DNA of 42,024 nucleotides from Verrucomicrobiaceae bacterium (lineage in GTDB: Bacteria; Verrucomicrobiota; Verrucomicrobiia; Verrucomicrobiales; Akkermansiaceae). Location of the stretch: positions 1-42,024 of the forward strand of contig JAIXPW010000143.1 in the NCBI GenBank assembly GCA_027485995.1, in the 5' to 3' direction. Within the stretch, counting starts at the first letter, position 1. Each line of letters begins with the position of its first letter. Made by a program: the position numbers and the translations under genes. Shown piece after piece: positions 15,407-23,622 of this stretch. The notes under the pieces were generated by a model. That model searched no databases. It saw only the letters and a program-made list of their open reading frames with translations, and was not told where the DNA came from.

Positions 15407-16729
15407 CTACCTCCAAAGCCAACCCAAGTCATCAGCACCTGCGTTGTCGTCGCTGCCATTGGGGCCGTAGGACCAGATCAGGATAGAGGCATCAAATCGA
15501 CGGCTTCCCAACTGAATCTTGCCGTCGCCGTTTCCGTCGAGTGCGACCTGAATTGTTTGGCCCCAACTGTCTTTGATTCCGGTCTGCTGTGAGGCATTGA
15601 GTATTTCTCCTCCCGGGAGTCCAAGCAGTCGCAGTAGCTTTCCTTCCGCTGTTCCGACGATGTCTCCGGCCTCATTCGGGAAGCCATATCCGATAAGAGG
15701 ATCGAATGGTTCGTCCGGCTTCTGTTCAGGCGGCAGCTTTGACCAGGCTCTCGCGAGGTCATTGCTGTGAGAGGCTTGGTAGGATTTGATCGCGGCGATC
15801 AAGTTCTCGACCGCAGCCTGAGTCGTCGCATCCGGAGGTGTCCTGTTTGTCTCTTCTGCCGATTCAGCCTTCGCAGAGATTCTACTGCTGAGGGGTGGCC
15901 AGCCAATCGCAAGGGTGCCCGCTCCTTGGATCAGAATAAGGATGCTCAAAAGTGATGCGAGGATCACCCAGTTTCGAGCAAGAGAGATGGAGAGGGGTGG
16001 GGTCGGACTTGTTTTCTCGGAAGCTGCCAGTTGGCGTCGAACTCTTTCCGAAACAAAGGTGGAGCCTGCAATCACGGCTACGAAGAGCAGGCTCACTGAG
16101 ACGATTGTCTCCAGACCGCATTCGTCCCGGAGGTAGCGGAAAATGAGCAAGCGGAATTGGTTTGAAAGAGGGCTGCCGAGAACGAGCCAGAGGCTAACTG
16201 AAATCGCACCGATCCACGACCAAACGAGAAGCTGAGTGGCTCGGTAGGATGGCTTTCGATTCATGGCCTTTGCTTTCAGCCTGAAATACTGGGGCCAGCA
16301 CGGGACTGCGCCTGAGACTGCTGCCACGACGAACAGCCAGATCAACTGTGCTGTGACCCGGGGCCAGGCGAACACGACATTGGTGGGATCGGGATTGAAT
16401 TTGGAAAAGTGGGTGAGACTAGAGACGAGGAGGGCGACGAAGAATCCTCCAAGCGTCATAGCGGCCCAAATCAAGGGACGGCGGTCCCATTGAATGGGCG
16501 GATTTTCCTGCGAATTGGCGGCTGGCTGCGAGCCTTCCGTCCCCAGATGGGGAATGGCTGATTGCTCAAGGGCGCTTCCTACCGCTTTCCACTCAGATGC
16601 ACCATTTGACGCAACCCAGGAGTCGGGCCTGATGACTCCGGCTTGAAGCAATTGCCGCATAGCCTCCAGGCTGAACGGCCCCTTGCTCTCCTCACCATCG
16701 AGGTAAAACCACTCTTGGTCGTTGCTCAT
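15407..16729 (-). CDS. GYF_2-domain multipass membrane protein in the mcrBC operon
   Basis: The 440-residue protein starts with a GYF_2 (DUF4339) domain (WFYLDGEESKGPFSLEAM, then GVIRPDSWVASNGASEWKAV, residues 7-50). About five hydrophobic segments follow (near 90-110, 125-145, 165-185, 205-225 and 250-275). A soluble C-terminal part has DSWGQTIQV and ends ILIWSYGPNGSDDNAGADD, recalling the C-terminal part of type II secretion pseudopilin GspG. GYF_2 domains are thought to mediate protein interactions. It lies 19 bp upstream of mcrB and 8 bp downstream of another GYF_2 gene, so all four appear to be one operon. A membrane anchor or sensor for McrBC is an inference. Confidence 0.7.
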   Translation of the reverse strand: MSNDQEWFYLDGEESKGPFSLEAMRQLLQAGVIRPDSWVASNGASEWKAVGSALEQSAIPHLGTEGSQPAANSQENPPIQWDRRPLIWAAMTLGGFFVALLVSSLTHFSKFNPDPTNVVFAWPRVTAQLIWLFVVAAVSGAVPCWPQYFRLKAKAMNRKPSYRATQLLVWSWIGAISVSLWLVLGSPLSNQFRLLIFRYLRDECGLETIVSVSLLFVAVIAGSTFVSERVRRQLAASEKTSPTPPLSISLARNWVILASLLSILILIQGAGTLAIGWPPLSSRISAKAESAEETNRTPPDATTQAAVENLIAAIKSYQASHSNDLARAWSKLPPEQKPDEPFDPLIGYGFPNEAGDIVGTAEGKLLRLLGLPGGEILNASQQTGIKDSWGQTIQVALDGNGDGKIQLGSRRFDASILIWSYGPNGSDDNAGADDLGWLWR

Positions 16730-16737
16730 GGTCTTGA

Positions 16738-17223
16738 TCAGTTGTCGCCGAAGACGTCTCCGTAGGTGATCCAGTTCCCACCATCGGACCTGCGAATCGA
16801 TGTGGATGACGAGATGACGCCCGCGCCTCTGAGTTGGCGGAGGGTAGCCTCGTCAAACGAGCCAACTTCCCGCCCTTCCGACTGGTAGAGCCACAACCGT
16901 GGCTGAGCCACAGGAACTGCGGGAGGGGCTGGAGGGAGAGATTGACTCTGTCTGGGTGTTGGCTGTGTTGTTGAGGACTTCTTACCTCCGGTGATTGCCT
17001 TGAAGCCGGCGACCACAGCCCCAATGACCAGCATCTTGAAGAACCAGCTATCCGCCCACAGGCGGGCATACCAAGGTGCTCGAAGGTCGCGCAGCCCTTC
17101 GTATGGATTTGCTTGCGCGACGACGAAAGCCGAAGACGCGAACGTCCCTGCATTCACTCGGGTTGATCCAAGCCCAAGAATGAGAAGAGCGATGGCTAAA
17201 AGGGGGAGGAGTTGGCGTGCCAT
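16738..17223 (-). CDS. Secreted or membrane-anchored GYF_2-domain protein
   Basis: The 161-residue product starts with a signal-like hydrophobic stretch (MARQLLPLLAIALLILGLG, cut probably after VNA). It has a second hydrophobic segment (FFKMLVIGAVVAGFKAI), a linker rich in P, Q and S, and a C-terminal GYF_2 domain (LWLYQSEGREVGSFDEATL to ITYGDVFGDN). The start at 17223 is the one that begins with the signal sequence; the ATG at 17298 would overlap the divergent regulator. First gene of the gyf-gyf-mcrB-mcrC operon, facing the XRE gene across 74 bp. Confidence 0.65.
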   Translation of the reverse strand: MARQLLPLLAIALLILGLGSTRVNAGTFASSAFVVAQANPYEGLRDLRAPWYARLWADSWFFKMLVIGAVVAGFKAITGGKKSSTTQPTPRQSQSLPPAPPAVPVAQPRLWLYQSEGREVGSFDEATLRQLRGAGVISSSTSIRRSDGGNWITYGDVFGDN

Positions 17224-17297
17224 AAAAGTGCGATGTAACGCTGACGGAACATTCAAAACGCGAGGGATCAGTAGGGTCAAGTTCCGAAGGCGGAACA
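17224..17297. promoter_or_regulatory. Divergent promoter region with inverted repeat at the XRE start
   Basis: This 74-bp gap serves both the mcrBC-gyf operon (left) and the XRE gene (right). GTTCCG-AAGG-CGGAAC (17281-17296) is a perfect 6-bp inverted repeat ending one base before the XRE ATG and containing its AAGG SD-like core. A further CGGAAC occurs at 17245-17250. These may be operator half-sites, with the hairpin able to mask the ribosome site. Confidence 0.4.
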
Positions 17298-17576
17298 ATG
17301 GCCACCCAGAACATCATCGGCGTCCAGGTGCAAAAGCTGCGCGAGATTCAGGGGCTGACCCAGGATCAGCTCGCTGGTGCTTGTCAGCGCCTGGGCTGGG
17401 ATGTCTCCCGGGTCACGATAGCCAAGATCGAAACCGGAGTGAGGGCCGTGAACGACGGTGAGGTGGTAGTTCTGGCCTCGGTCCTGAAGAGCACTCCCGG
17501 AGAGATTCTCGACAAAGTGAAGGTGACGAAAGCCATGAAGGTAGTTCGGCAGGGGAAGACTGAGACGGAGCGCTGA
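17298..17576 (+). CDS. XRE-family HTH regulator (possible controller protein)
   Basis: The 92-residue protein is a single Cro/CI-type helix-turn-helix domain (VQKLREIQGLTQDQLAGACQ, then VSRVTIAKIETGVRAVNDGE) with a short basic tail (KVVRQGKTETER). It is transcribed away from the gyf-mcrBC operon across 74 bp, the usual position of a controller of a restriction operon. It faces the integrase convergently with about 50 bp between. Regulation of the mcrBC operon is an inference. Confidence 0.85.
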   Translation: MATQNIIGVQVQKLREIQGLTQDQLAGACQRLGWDVSRVTIAKIETGVRAVNDGEVVVLASVLKSTPGEILDKVKVTKAMKVVRQGKTETER

Positions 17577-17627
17577 ATCCTACCAGGAGCCCCGCCCCAC
17601 TTGTCCGATGACTTTCGCCGCAAACTC

Positions 17628-19022
17628 TTAAGGTTTTGGGCTGCGGGAAATCCAGTAGCCTCTGGGTGGGAGCTTGATGCCGAGATTCACGCAACGCTTT
17701 CTCAGCGCTACGTCTGAAACTCCGAGGTCCTTGGCCGCGTGCATCAGCGGCTTCTTCCAGACGAGTTCTTTCAGCGCGTCCGTCTCGGGCCACTTACCAC
17801 GAACCTGTGTTGGTAGCTCAATTTGGGGAGACTTTTTGAGAATCGCGTCTGGGGTCAGGCTCCAGAACGCTTCAATGGATTTCTCATCGTCGATGGTTTC
17901 CCGATAATGACGGTTCATCATGGCGATCGAAGTGCCGCAGTTGAAGGCAGTAAGGCCCTCGTTCTTGTCACGTTCAGTCTGGAAAGTGATCGAGGTGTGG
18001 CGAATGATGTCCTGCACCCACTTTTTGGCTTTCGTTGCCTTTTTGAGCGTTTTCATTTTTGAGGCCCACCCTTTGGGAAGTCCTTCAAATGGATACTTCT
18101 CCAGCCAAGCCGCCAACACCGGCGGTATCGGGACGGAACGTTTGAGTTGCCGACGCAGCTTCCCACCCTCCACTCGAATTCGATCCTTGAGGATGTTTTC
18201 CTTCTTGAGATCCTGAATCTCACTCGGACGAAGCCCGGCAAACAATCCAATGGCGACGCTCGCGGCAGCGCTCCCATCCTGATGGGTCATCGCGGCATAA
18301 AGCAGTCGCTCGCACTCCTCGAAAGACAGGGCTGCGATCTGGCTCATGTCCTTCGGCAGCTTGTCGAAGCGGTTACAGGGATTTTCAAGGCAATAGTGGT
18401 GGCGGACAGCCCAGCCGAAAAACACTGAGAAGATCAACCGGAAGGAACGCTGCGACCGCACATTGGTGTAGTTCTTCAAAGCCGCCTCCAAGTCTCCGAT
18501 GGTAAACGAATGAACAAAGGCGTTCGGGTCCTTCTTGATGAGCAGATTCAGCCCGATGTCGTAGTTCTCCCGGGTCGCTTCCGCAATGCCGTGTCGAGTA
18601 GCCAAGAACTCCTCCTTGGCGTTATGGATCGTGATCTCCCGGATCTCAGGGCGATATCGGGCCTCAAAGAACGATATTGCCTGATCGAGGCTGAGGCCTT
18701 TCTCCCGAGCCTTGGTGCGTAGGCTAAGGTAGTGGGCAACAACTTTCGAGAGCCCGTATCCGCCCAGTTGCTGGAAGGCGGTTTCTGCATCAGAAAGCTG
18801 CTCGGGGGAGAGGGTAGTCTTCACCGTGCGTCGCGGGTCGCTTTTCCCTTCGATTTCCTGCTCAAGTTCTGTCAGGCGCAGAAGGGCATCTGATTTCTCT
18901 TTGAAATTCTGACGAATGCGGGTCCCGTCAAGTTTGGTGCCTGTGACTTGCCAAGACTTGCTCCCAGTGGCATTCTTGTGGGGCTTGAGCTTGAAGTGGT
19001 TGATCTTTTTCGGACGAGCCAT
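17628..19022 (-). CDS. Tyrosine recombinase / island integrase
   Basis: The 464-residue integrase has an N-terminal arm, a core-binding part (EFLATRHGIAEATRENYDIGLN) and the catalytic domain: R265 in FAGLRPSEIQDL, a basic strand GGKLRRQLKRSVP, the R-H pair in IIRHTSITF (341-342; the first histidine of HxxR is replaced by Gln) and Y373 in MMNRHYRE. The last ~60 residues (WKKPLMHAAKDLGVSDVALRKRCVNLG) resemble an extra HTH segment. It starts about 100 bp from the tRNA-Pro fragment and reads into the island, so it most likely catalyses insertion at this tRNA. Confidence 0.88.
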   Translation of the reverse strand: MARPKKINHFKLKPHKNATGSKSWQVTGTKLDGTRIRQNFKEKSDALLRLTELEQEIEGKSDPRRTVKTTLSPEQLSDAETAFQQLGGYGLSKVVAHYLSLRTKAREKGLSLDQAISFFEARYRPEIREITIHNAKEEFLATRHGIAEATRENYDIGLNLLIKKDPNAFVHSFTIGDLEAALKNYTNVRSQRSFRLIFSVFFGWAVRHHYCLENPCNRFDKLPKDMSQIAALSFEECERLLYAAMTHQDGSAAASVAIGLFAGLRPSEIQDLKKENILKDRIRVEGGKLRRQLKRSVPIPPVLAAWLEKYPFEGLPKGWASKMKTLKKATKAKKWVQDIIRHTSITFQTERDKNEGLTAFNCGTSIAMMNRHYRETIDDEKSIEAFWSLTPDAILKKSPQIELPTQVRGKWPETDALKELVWKKPLMHAAKDLGVSDVALRKRCVNLGIKLPPRGYWISRSPKP

Positions 19023-19118
19023 AGGTGCGAAATTGGCAACTATTTTGGCAACTGCAAGCCGCCCGGGAAAAAGAGATTTTTAATCCATTGAAAATGAGAG
19101 AATTGAATTGAGAAATTT

Positions 19119-19168
19119 TTTCGTTCGGGACGAAGAGGCCGTGGGTTCGAATCCCGCCGCCCCGACCA
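19119..19168 (+). other. attR: 3' half of tRNA-Pro(CGG)
   Basis: The sequence contains an anticodon loop TTCGGGA (anticodon CGG) with its 3' stem CGAAG, the variable region, a T arm GTGGG-TTCGAAT-CCCGC, the 3' acceptor strand CGCCCCG, discriminator A and CCA. The expected 5' half (D arm, acceptor CGGGGCG) is absent; the upstream DNA is AT-rich island sequence. This is a tRNA fragment left by site-specific integration, not a working tRNA. Confidence 0.85.
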
Positions 19169-19690
19169 TGGTGGTTGCTTCCCCGGTTCCTTAGGGCGTT
19201 TTGGCGCTTCGTGGATTGGACATGGTTCGCCTCCTGAAGGTCTCCAACGGCACGTGGCTGGGCCCTCCCTTGTCGTGGTGCGGAGCAAAGTCGCGCTTGC
19301 TAGCGAGATAGGTCAATCGGTTCCAAGCCCGCCCGGGTGGACTTCGGAGGTGATGTCCGCCGGAATGGGGTTGGTTTGGTGAATCTGCACAGAGGTCACG
19401 AACTGGGTCGGAAGACCGATGACTTCAGCCGCGTTGGGTCTGGATCAGCCCGAAAGCATCCGATCCATCTGCCGCCCCCGCTCCGAAAAAGAGCTGCTCA
19501 TTTCCCTGGGTTTGAAGGCTTGTAAGGCTCGATGACGCGATCCGCAGACGCAGAGTCGATCAAAATGAAACTGCATCGCTCCCAGAAGCGGTGTCTCAAG
19601 CGTCGCCGCCGCCGCGCCAAGTGAATGGAGCGGAGCGAGCGACACCTGAGGCAAGCAAGGTGGCCAGGAAAAACGGCAGGGCATCAGCCA
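19169..19690. other. Degenerate chromosomal sequence right of the att site
   Basis: I see no convincing gene in these 520 bp. A minus-strand stretch at about 19316-19445 encodes the string PTQFVTSVQIHQTNPIPAD without a start codon, preceded by a stop, and could be a gene remnant. A 19-codon basic plus-strand frame starts at 19564. Neither is supported further. Confidence 0.4.
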
Positions 19691-19945
19691 TCAGTTCTGC
19701 ACCCGAAGACGTCCGAAGAGCTTGCTGCCGCTTGTGGGCAGGGTGCAGATGATGGTTCCATCCGTATTGCCCAGCCCGTGGGTGACCTGGGCGGTCCAGG
19801 GCGTCTGAAGGTCGGGCGAGGTCTCGATGATGTAGGTGAGATCAGGGGCCAGCGGAGTGCGCTTGGTGAAGGTGAGCGCGAGGCCGGCGAAAGTGCCGAT
19901 GTCGCTGATGACCGCGCCCGCGCCAAGGTCGGTGGCCTGGCTGAA
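19691..19945 (-). pseudogene. Remnant of the C-terminus of a secreted protein
   Basis: The minus-strand frame encodes AFSQATDLGAGAVISDIGTF and then LALTFTKRTPLAPDLTYIIE followed by a terminal strand FGRLRVQN. Endings of this kind (Y-x-V/I-E-x-S-x-D-L followed by a closing F-x-R-L-x-V) are common in large verrucomicrobial secreted proteins. No start codon exists other than one inside the neighbouring PmoA-like gene in another frame. It is therefore a gene tail whose 5' part has been lost, lying just after the PmoA-like stop. Confidence 0.55.
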
Positions 19946-19962
19946 GGCGTTGCCGCAGTCGC

Positions 19963-20991
19963 TCAAGGGTTGGCTCCCGCTGCGGGCTTCTTGGGCTTCG
20001 GGGGTGGCGGCACATCTGCCTGTCGGCGGGTGACGGTGGGGACGGGGTCGTTCTTCCCGGTGAAGGAGTTGGCGACCGATTGGATCAGCGAGACTTCTGG
20101 AAATGCACATTCGCTTACGAGGAAGCGGTAGCGGAGAACAAGGTTTCCGCCTGCTGGGATGGTGGCGGTGGGAAACATGCCCATGCGGCCATAGTCGCGA
20201 TAGGCAGACGATCTGGTACCCGAGGGATTCTCCGGGTGGTTGAACTGCACGACTGAATAGGTGCGTCCATTCAACACGAAACTCTCGGCAATCCAGGGAA
20301 GGTCGGTCGACTTCTGGGCCTTGGTTTCCGATCCGGGCAGGAGATAGACCGTCGTCTTGCGATCAAGTGCGTCGGAAGGACGGAAATGAACACCGGCATG
20401 TTCCGGATCACCGTCGAGTTTCACCTCGCCGCGTGTCGCTTCCAGGCGCGACTGGAAATCGAGGAGCAGATAGGCGGGCGCAGGTGGCGTGCGGAAGGTG
20501 AACCTGCGCTTTTCAACAATGAAGGGCTTTCCAGCGCCATCGTTCCAGTGGACGGTTGAGTCTGCGGTCGTGGTGTCCTTGCCCTCGTGCAGATCCACCT
20601 TGCCCTGCACCACCTGCTCGCCGCCGAGCATGTGCCAGCGGTCGATCGTTTGTCCTTCGAATCCGATCTTGTACCAGCCGATGAAAATGCCCCGATGGTG
20701 GGTGTATTCGCCGCCGGGGCCTTTGGTGATCGGATCGTGTCCCTCAGGATCGAGAAGATGAAGGAAGGGCTTGTAGGTTTCCTTCTTCCGCTGGGGAGAA
20801 GAGATGTCATAAGCAGTGACATATCTCCCTAACAGACGGCCTGCCAGATGGATGTCCACCGACTCCTGAGCCGGCGCGACCGAGGGCGACTGGGCGGACG
20901 CAACCGTCGGAACCACGAGTTGAGTAAGGAGCAGTGCTGCCATCGACAGGCACCGGCAGGCGAATCGTGAATGAAGGGAGGGTTGGATCAT
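19963..20991 (-). CDS. PmoA-family (DUF6807) secreted protein
   Basis: The 342-residue protein begins with a signal peptide (hydrophobic stretch about 15-33, cut near VASA). The remainder fits the planctomycete/verrucomicrobial PmoA-like family (DUF6807), with PFLHLLDPEGHDPITKGPGG, EYTHHRGIFIGWYKIGFEG and VQFNHPENPSGTRSSAYRDYG. Despite the name, members are not shown to be methane monooxygenase subunits; they usually accompany sugar-degradation genes. The C-terminus ends in a P/K-rich tail. It is the last gene of the minus-strand cluster after DUF1501. Confidence 0.75.
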   Translation of the reverse strand: MIQPSLHSRFACRCLSMAALLLTQLVVPTVASAQSPSVAPAQESVDIHLAGRLLGRYVTAYDISSPQRKKETYKPFLHLLDPEGHDPITKGPGGEYTHHRGIFIGWYKIGFEGQTIDRWHMLGGEQVVQGKVDLHEGKDTTTADSTVHWNDGAGKPFIVEKRRFTFRTPPAPAYLLLDFQSRLEATRGEVKLDGDPEHAGVHFRPSDALDRKTTVYLLPGSETKAQKSTDLPWIAESFVLNGRTYSVVQFNHPENPSGTRSSAYRDYGRMGMFPTATIPAGGNLVLRYRFLVSECAFPEVSLIQSVANSFTGKNDPVPTVTRRQADVPPPPKPKKPAAGANP

Positions 20992-21088
20992 GGAAGGTGG
21001 AATGATGGGTTTCTGGAAGAATCTGTGGGGTCCCGATTAGCCTCCCACGCCGATGGGTTTCGGAAGGGCGGTGGTTGGCAGGGTTTCG

Positions 21089-22543
21089 TCATGCGAGGAT
21101 CCCATTGACGACCTGGCTGGGTTCCACACCGGTGAGGCGGAAATCAAGGCCTTGGGCGCGATAGGTGAGTCGCTCGTGGTCGATGCCGAGCAAGTGGAGC
21201 ACGGTGGCGTGCAGGTCCCGGATGTGGACCGGATTTTCGGCAGTGTTGAAGCTGAAGTCGTCGGTGGAGCCGTAGGTCATGCCAGGCTTCACGCCGCCGC
21301 CTGCCATCCACATGGTGAAACAGCGCGGATGATGGTCGCGCCCGGCCTCCGGGCTGTCCCATTTTCCCTGACCCGCCACGCCGCGACCGAACTCCCCACC
21401 CCAGATGACGAGCGTGTCGTCCAGCATGCCACGGCGCTTGAGGTCCTTGATGAGGGCCGCACTGGGTTGGTCGGTGTCGCGGCAGCGGGCGGTGCACCAC
21501 GAGGTCAGACGGCTGTGGTGGTCCCAGTCCGGATGGAAGAGCTGGATGAAACGCACGCCGCGTTCGGCCAGGCGGCGGGCGAGGATGCAGTTCGCCGCGT
21601 AACTGCCTGCGCGGCGGGAATCGGGGCCGTAGAGATCGAACACCTCCTCGGGCTCATCGCGGAGATCGGTGAGATCGGGGATGCTCGTCTGCATGCGATA
21701 GGCCATTTCATACTGGCGGATGCGGGTGGCGATTTCCGGATCGCCGGTGTCCCTGACGCGTTGTTGGTTGAGCTCCCCAAGTCCATCGAGCATGCCGCGC
21801 CGCATGTCGCGCGGCAGGCCGTCGGGATCGCGCAGATAGAGGACGGGGTCCTTCGAATTGCGCAGCTTCACGCCCTGGTAAACGGAAGGCAGGAACCCGC
21901 TGCCCCAGTAGTGGTCATAGAGCGGTTGGTCGCTCGGCCGCTGCATCTTGGAGATCATCACGAGGTAGTCCGGCAGATTGCGGTTCTCGCTGCCGAGGCC
22001 GTAGCTCGTCCACGCGCCCATGCTGGGACGTCCGGGAAGATGGTGACCGGTGAGGAATTTCGTCATCGCCGGTGCGTGGTTGATCTGGTCCGTGTGCATG
22101 GACTTGATGAAGCAGACATCGTCGGCCACTTCCTTGAGATGGGGCAGCCACTCGCTGATCGTCGCGCCGCTCTGGCCGCAGCGGGTGAACTTCGTGGCGG
22201 CGGGCATGATCAGCTGCTTCTGGTTCGCCGTCATGGTGGTGACCCGCTGGCCCTGCCGGACGGAATCGGGCAACTCGATGCCCGCCCATTTCATCAGGCC
22301 GGGTTTTTCATCGAAAAGCTCGAGCTGCGACGGTCCGCCGGACTGGGTGAGGAAGATCACGCGCTTCGCTTTCGGTGCGAAGTGTGGCAGCGAATCGAGT
22401 CCGCCGATCGAGTTGCGGGTAGACTCCGCCGTGGCGCCCAGCACGCGACCGATCATCTGCGAGAGCGACATCGCTCCGATCGACAGGCCGGTACACTGGC
22501 CGAGGAAATAACGGCGGGTGGTGGTGAAAGGGTCCGGATTCAT
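21089..22543 (-). CDS. DUF1501 secreted protein (alkaline phosphatase/sulfatase-like fold)
   Basis: This 484-residue protein begins with a Tat-like signal (TTTRRYFLGQCTGLSIGAMS). It shows the DUF1501 pattern: RVIFLTQSGGPSQLELFDEK, KSMHTDQINHAPAM, GRPSMGAWTSYGLGSEN, DDTLVIWGGEFGR and AGRDHHPRCFTMWMAGGG. The fold is related to alkaline phosphatase/sulfatase enzymes and probably binds metal. DUF1501 genes are typically paired with PSD1 cytochromes in Planctomycetes and Verrucomicrobia. The start overlaps the upstream stop as ATGA (22540-22543), so translation is coupled. Confidence 0.88.
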   Translation of the reverse strand: MNPDPFTTTRRYFLGQCTGLSIGAMSLSQMIGRVLGATAESTRNSIGGLDSLPHFAPKAKRVIFLTQSGGPSQLELFDEKPGLMKWAGIELPDSVRQGQRVTTMTANQKQLIMPAATKFTRCGQSGATISEWLPHLKEVADDVCFIKSMHTDQINHAPAMTKFLTGHHLPGRPSMGAWTSYGLGSENRNLPDYLVMISKMQRPSDQPLYDHYWGSGFLPSVYQGVKLRNSKDPVLYLRDPDGLPRDMRRGMLDGLGELNQQRVRDTGDPEIATRIRQYEMAYRMQTSIPDLTDLRDEPEEVFDLYGPDSRRAGSYAANCILARRLAERGVRFIQLFHPDWDHHSRLTSWCTARCRDTDQPSAALIKDLKRRGMLDDTLVIWGGEFGRGVAGQGKWDSPEAGRDHHPRCFTMWMAGGGVKPGMTYGSTDDFSFNTAENPVHIRDLHATVLHLLGIDHERLTYRAQGLDFRLTGVEPSQVVNGILA

Positions 22544-23622
22544 GCTTCGCGGTGGAGTTTGTAAGGATAGACGTTCTTGCTGTTCCACTGGCAGACATAG
22601 AGGTCGCCGGTGTCGTCCACGCACACATCGTGACAGTTGTGAAAAACGGCCTGGTCCTGGAGGAGCAACTTGAGCGCGTCCTGCTCGTACTCCGGCGCAT
22701 GCGCACCAGGGCAGGAGACCACACGATCGGCGGCGTCGAGAATGACAACGACCCCCCGGCCCTGCCACATGCGGTAATCGTTCGGCTTCGCGCCGAAGCA
22801 CACGCCGGAGTAAAGATTCGTGCCATGGATCACGGGTCGGCTCACAAAGGCACCGGGCAGATAAACGCTGCGGACATGTTTGCCTTCGAGGGTGAACCAG
22901 TTGAATTCGTTGCGGATCCGCTCCGTCACGACGAGCAGTGGCGAACCGCTGCGTGTGTCGATGGCCACGCCGTGGGCCTGCATGAACCGGCCTGGATTCG
23001 GCTGGGTGCCCTTGCCTCCGAACTTGCCGATGAACTTGCCACCCGCATCGAAGTGCAGGATGAACTGCGAGCCGTAGCCATCCGCGACGTAAAGGTCGCC
23101 GTTCGGGGCCACGGCCGATTCGGTGGGGCTGTAGGTTTCTGCCGCACCGTAGGCACCACACTCGACGGCCTTGGGGAACTCCAACTCGATCTTGCCGTCG
23201 AGCGTGGTTTTCAGCACCCGGCCTCCGGTGTCCGTGATGTAGAGATGTTCCACCCCACTGCTGTCGCGATGCAACGTGAGGCCATGCGCTCCATTGAGCG
23301 AGAGGGTCCAGGCGTTCAGCAAGTCGCCTGACTTCGAATAGATCAGCACATTGTTCTGCGGGTGGTTGGTGAGAAGGAACAGCCTGCCATCCGCCACCTG
23401 AACCATCTCATGGCAGTCGCGTACGGGAAACTTCGCCGGATCCGCCTTGCTCCAGAGCTTGTCAACGCGATAGCGGAAGCCGCCATGTCCGATGATGGTG
23501 CCATGCAAATCAGGAGCCGCTTCGATCGCAGCCTGGGCTCGGGCCGCGACGCTGAGGGCACCGGTGGCGACGACGCCGGTCTTGAGAAAACGACGCCTGG
23601 TGATGGACTGCGGATCATTCAT
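22540..23622 (-). CDS. Tat-exported NHL-repeat beta-propeller protein
   Basis: The 360-residue protein has a Tat signal (TRRRFLKTGVVATGALSVAA) and repeated NHL-type blades: HGLTLHRDSSGVEHLYITDT, SAVAPNGDLYVADGYGSQFI, AHGVAIDTRSGSPLLVV, DVCVDDTGDLYVCQWNSKNV. A six-bladed propeller is likely, probably scaffolding or sugar-related in the periplasm. I chose the ATG at 23622; it overlaps the PSD1 stop by a few bases, and the ATG at 23637 is an alternative. It lies between PSD1 and DUF1501 in a tightly overlapping trio. Confidence 0.8.
   Translation of the reverse strand: MNDPQSITRRRFLKTGVVATGALSVAARAQAAIEAAPDLHGTIIGHGGFRYRVDKLWSKADPAKFPVRDCHEMVQVADGRLFLLTNHPQNNVLIYSKSGDLLNAWTLSLNGAHGLTLHRDSSGVEHLYITDTGGRVLKTTLDGKIELEFPKAVECGAYGAAETYSPTESAVAPNGDLYVADGYGSQFILHFDAGGKFIGKFGGKGTQPNPGRFMQAHGVAIDTRSGSPLLVVTERIRNEFNWFTLEGKHVRSVYLPGAFVSRPVIHGTNLYSGVCFGAKPNDYRMWQGRGVVVILDAADRVVSCPGAHAPEYEQDALKLLLQDQAVFHNCHDVCVDDTGDLYVCQWNSKNVYPYKLHREA

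Larger units (their letters stand above)
1..19168. mobile_element. Right-hand part of a tRNA-Pro-integrated genomic (defence) island
   Basis: An orphan tRNA-Pro(CGG) 3' half at 19119-19168 sits about 100 bp from the start of a tyrosine integrase that reads into the island. Left of this point nearly every gene is an accessory or defence type: McrBC, SNF2-like and SF1 helicases, a toxin-antitoxin pair and a methyltransferase fragment. Right of it the genes are chromosomal. Integrases that target tRNA genes restore the tRNA at one end and leave a 3' fragment at the other, so this is the fragment end. The tRNA fragment reads on the plus strand, so the intact tRNA-Pro should lie left of position 1. 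The left boundary is not visible, and internal breakpoints (near 115 and 4915-5039) show that the island is a mosaic. Confidence 0.75.

Noticed and set aside
1..19168. DISARM or BREX system
   Set aside because: No DUF1998 (DrmB), no PglZ, BrxC or BrxL-type genes. The helicase-DUF4391-Mod layout fits a type III-like locus better.
19040..19288. 82-aa minus-strand frame containing SGRRDSNPRPLRPER
   Set aside because: Classic artefact of translating the reverse of a tRNA 3' end; it is the tRNA-Pro fragment read backwards.
21053..22564. 503-aa plus-strand open frame
   Set aside because: Antisense shadow of the DUF1501 gene.
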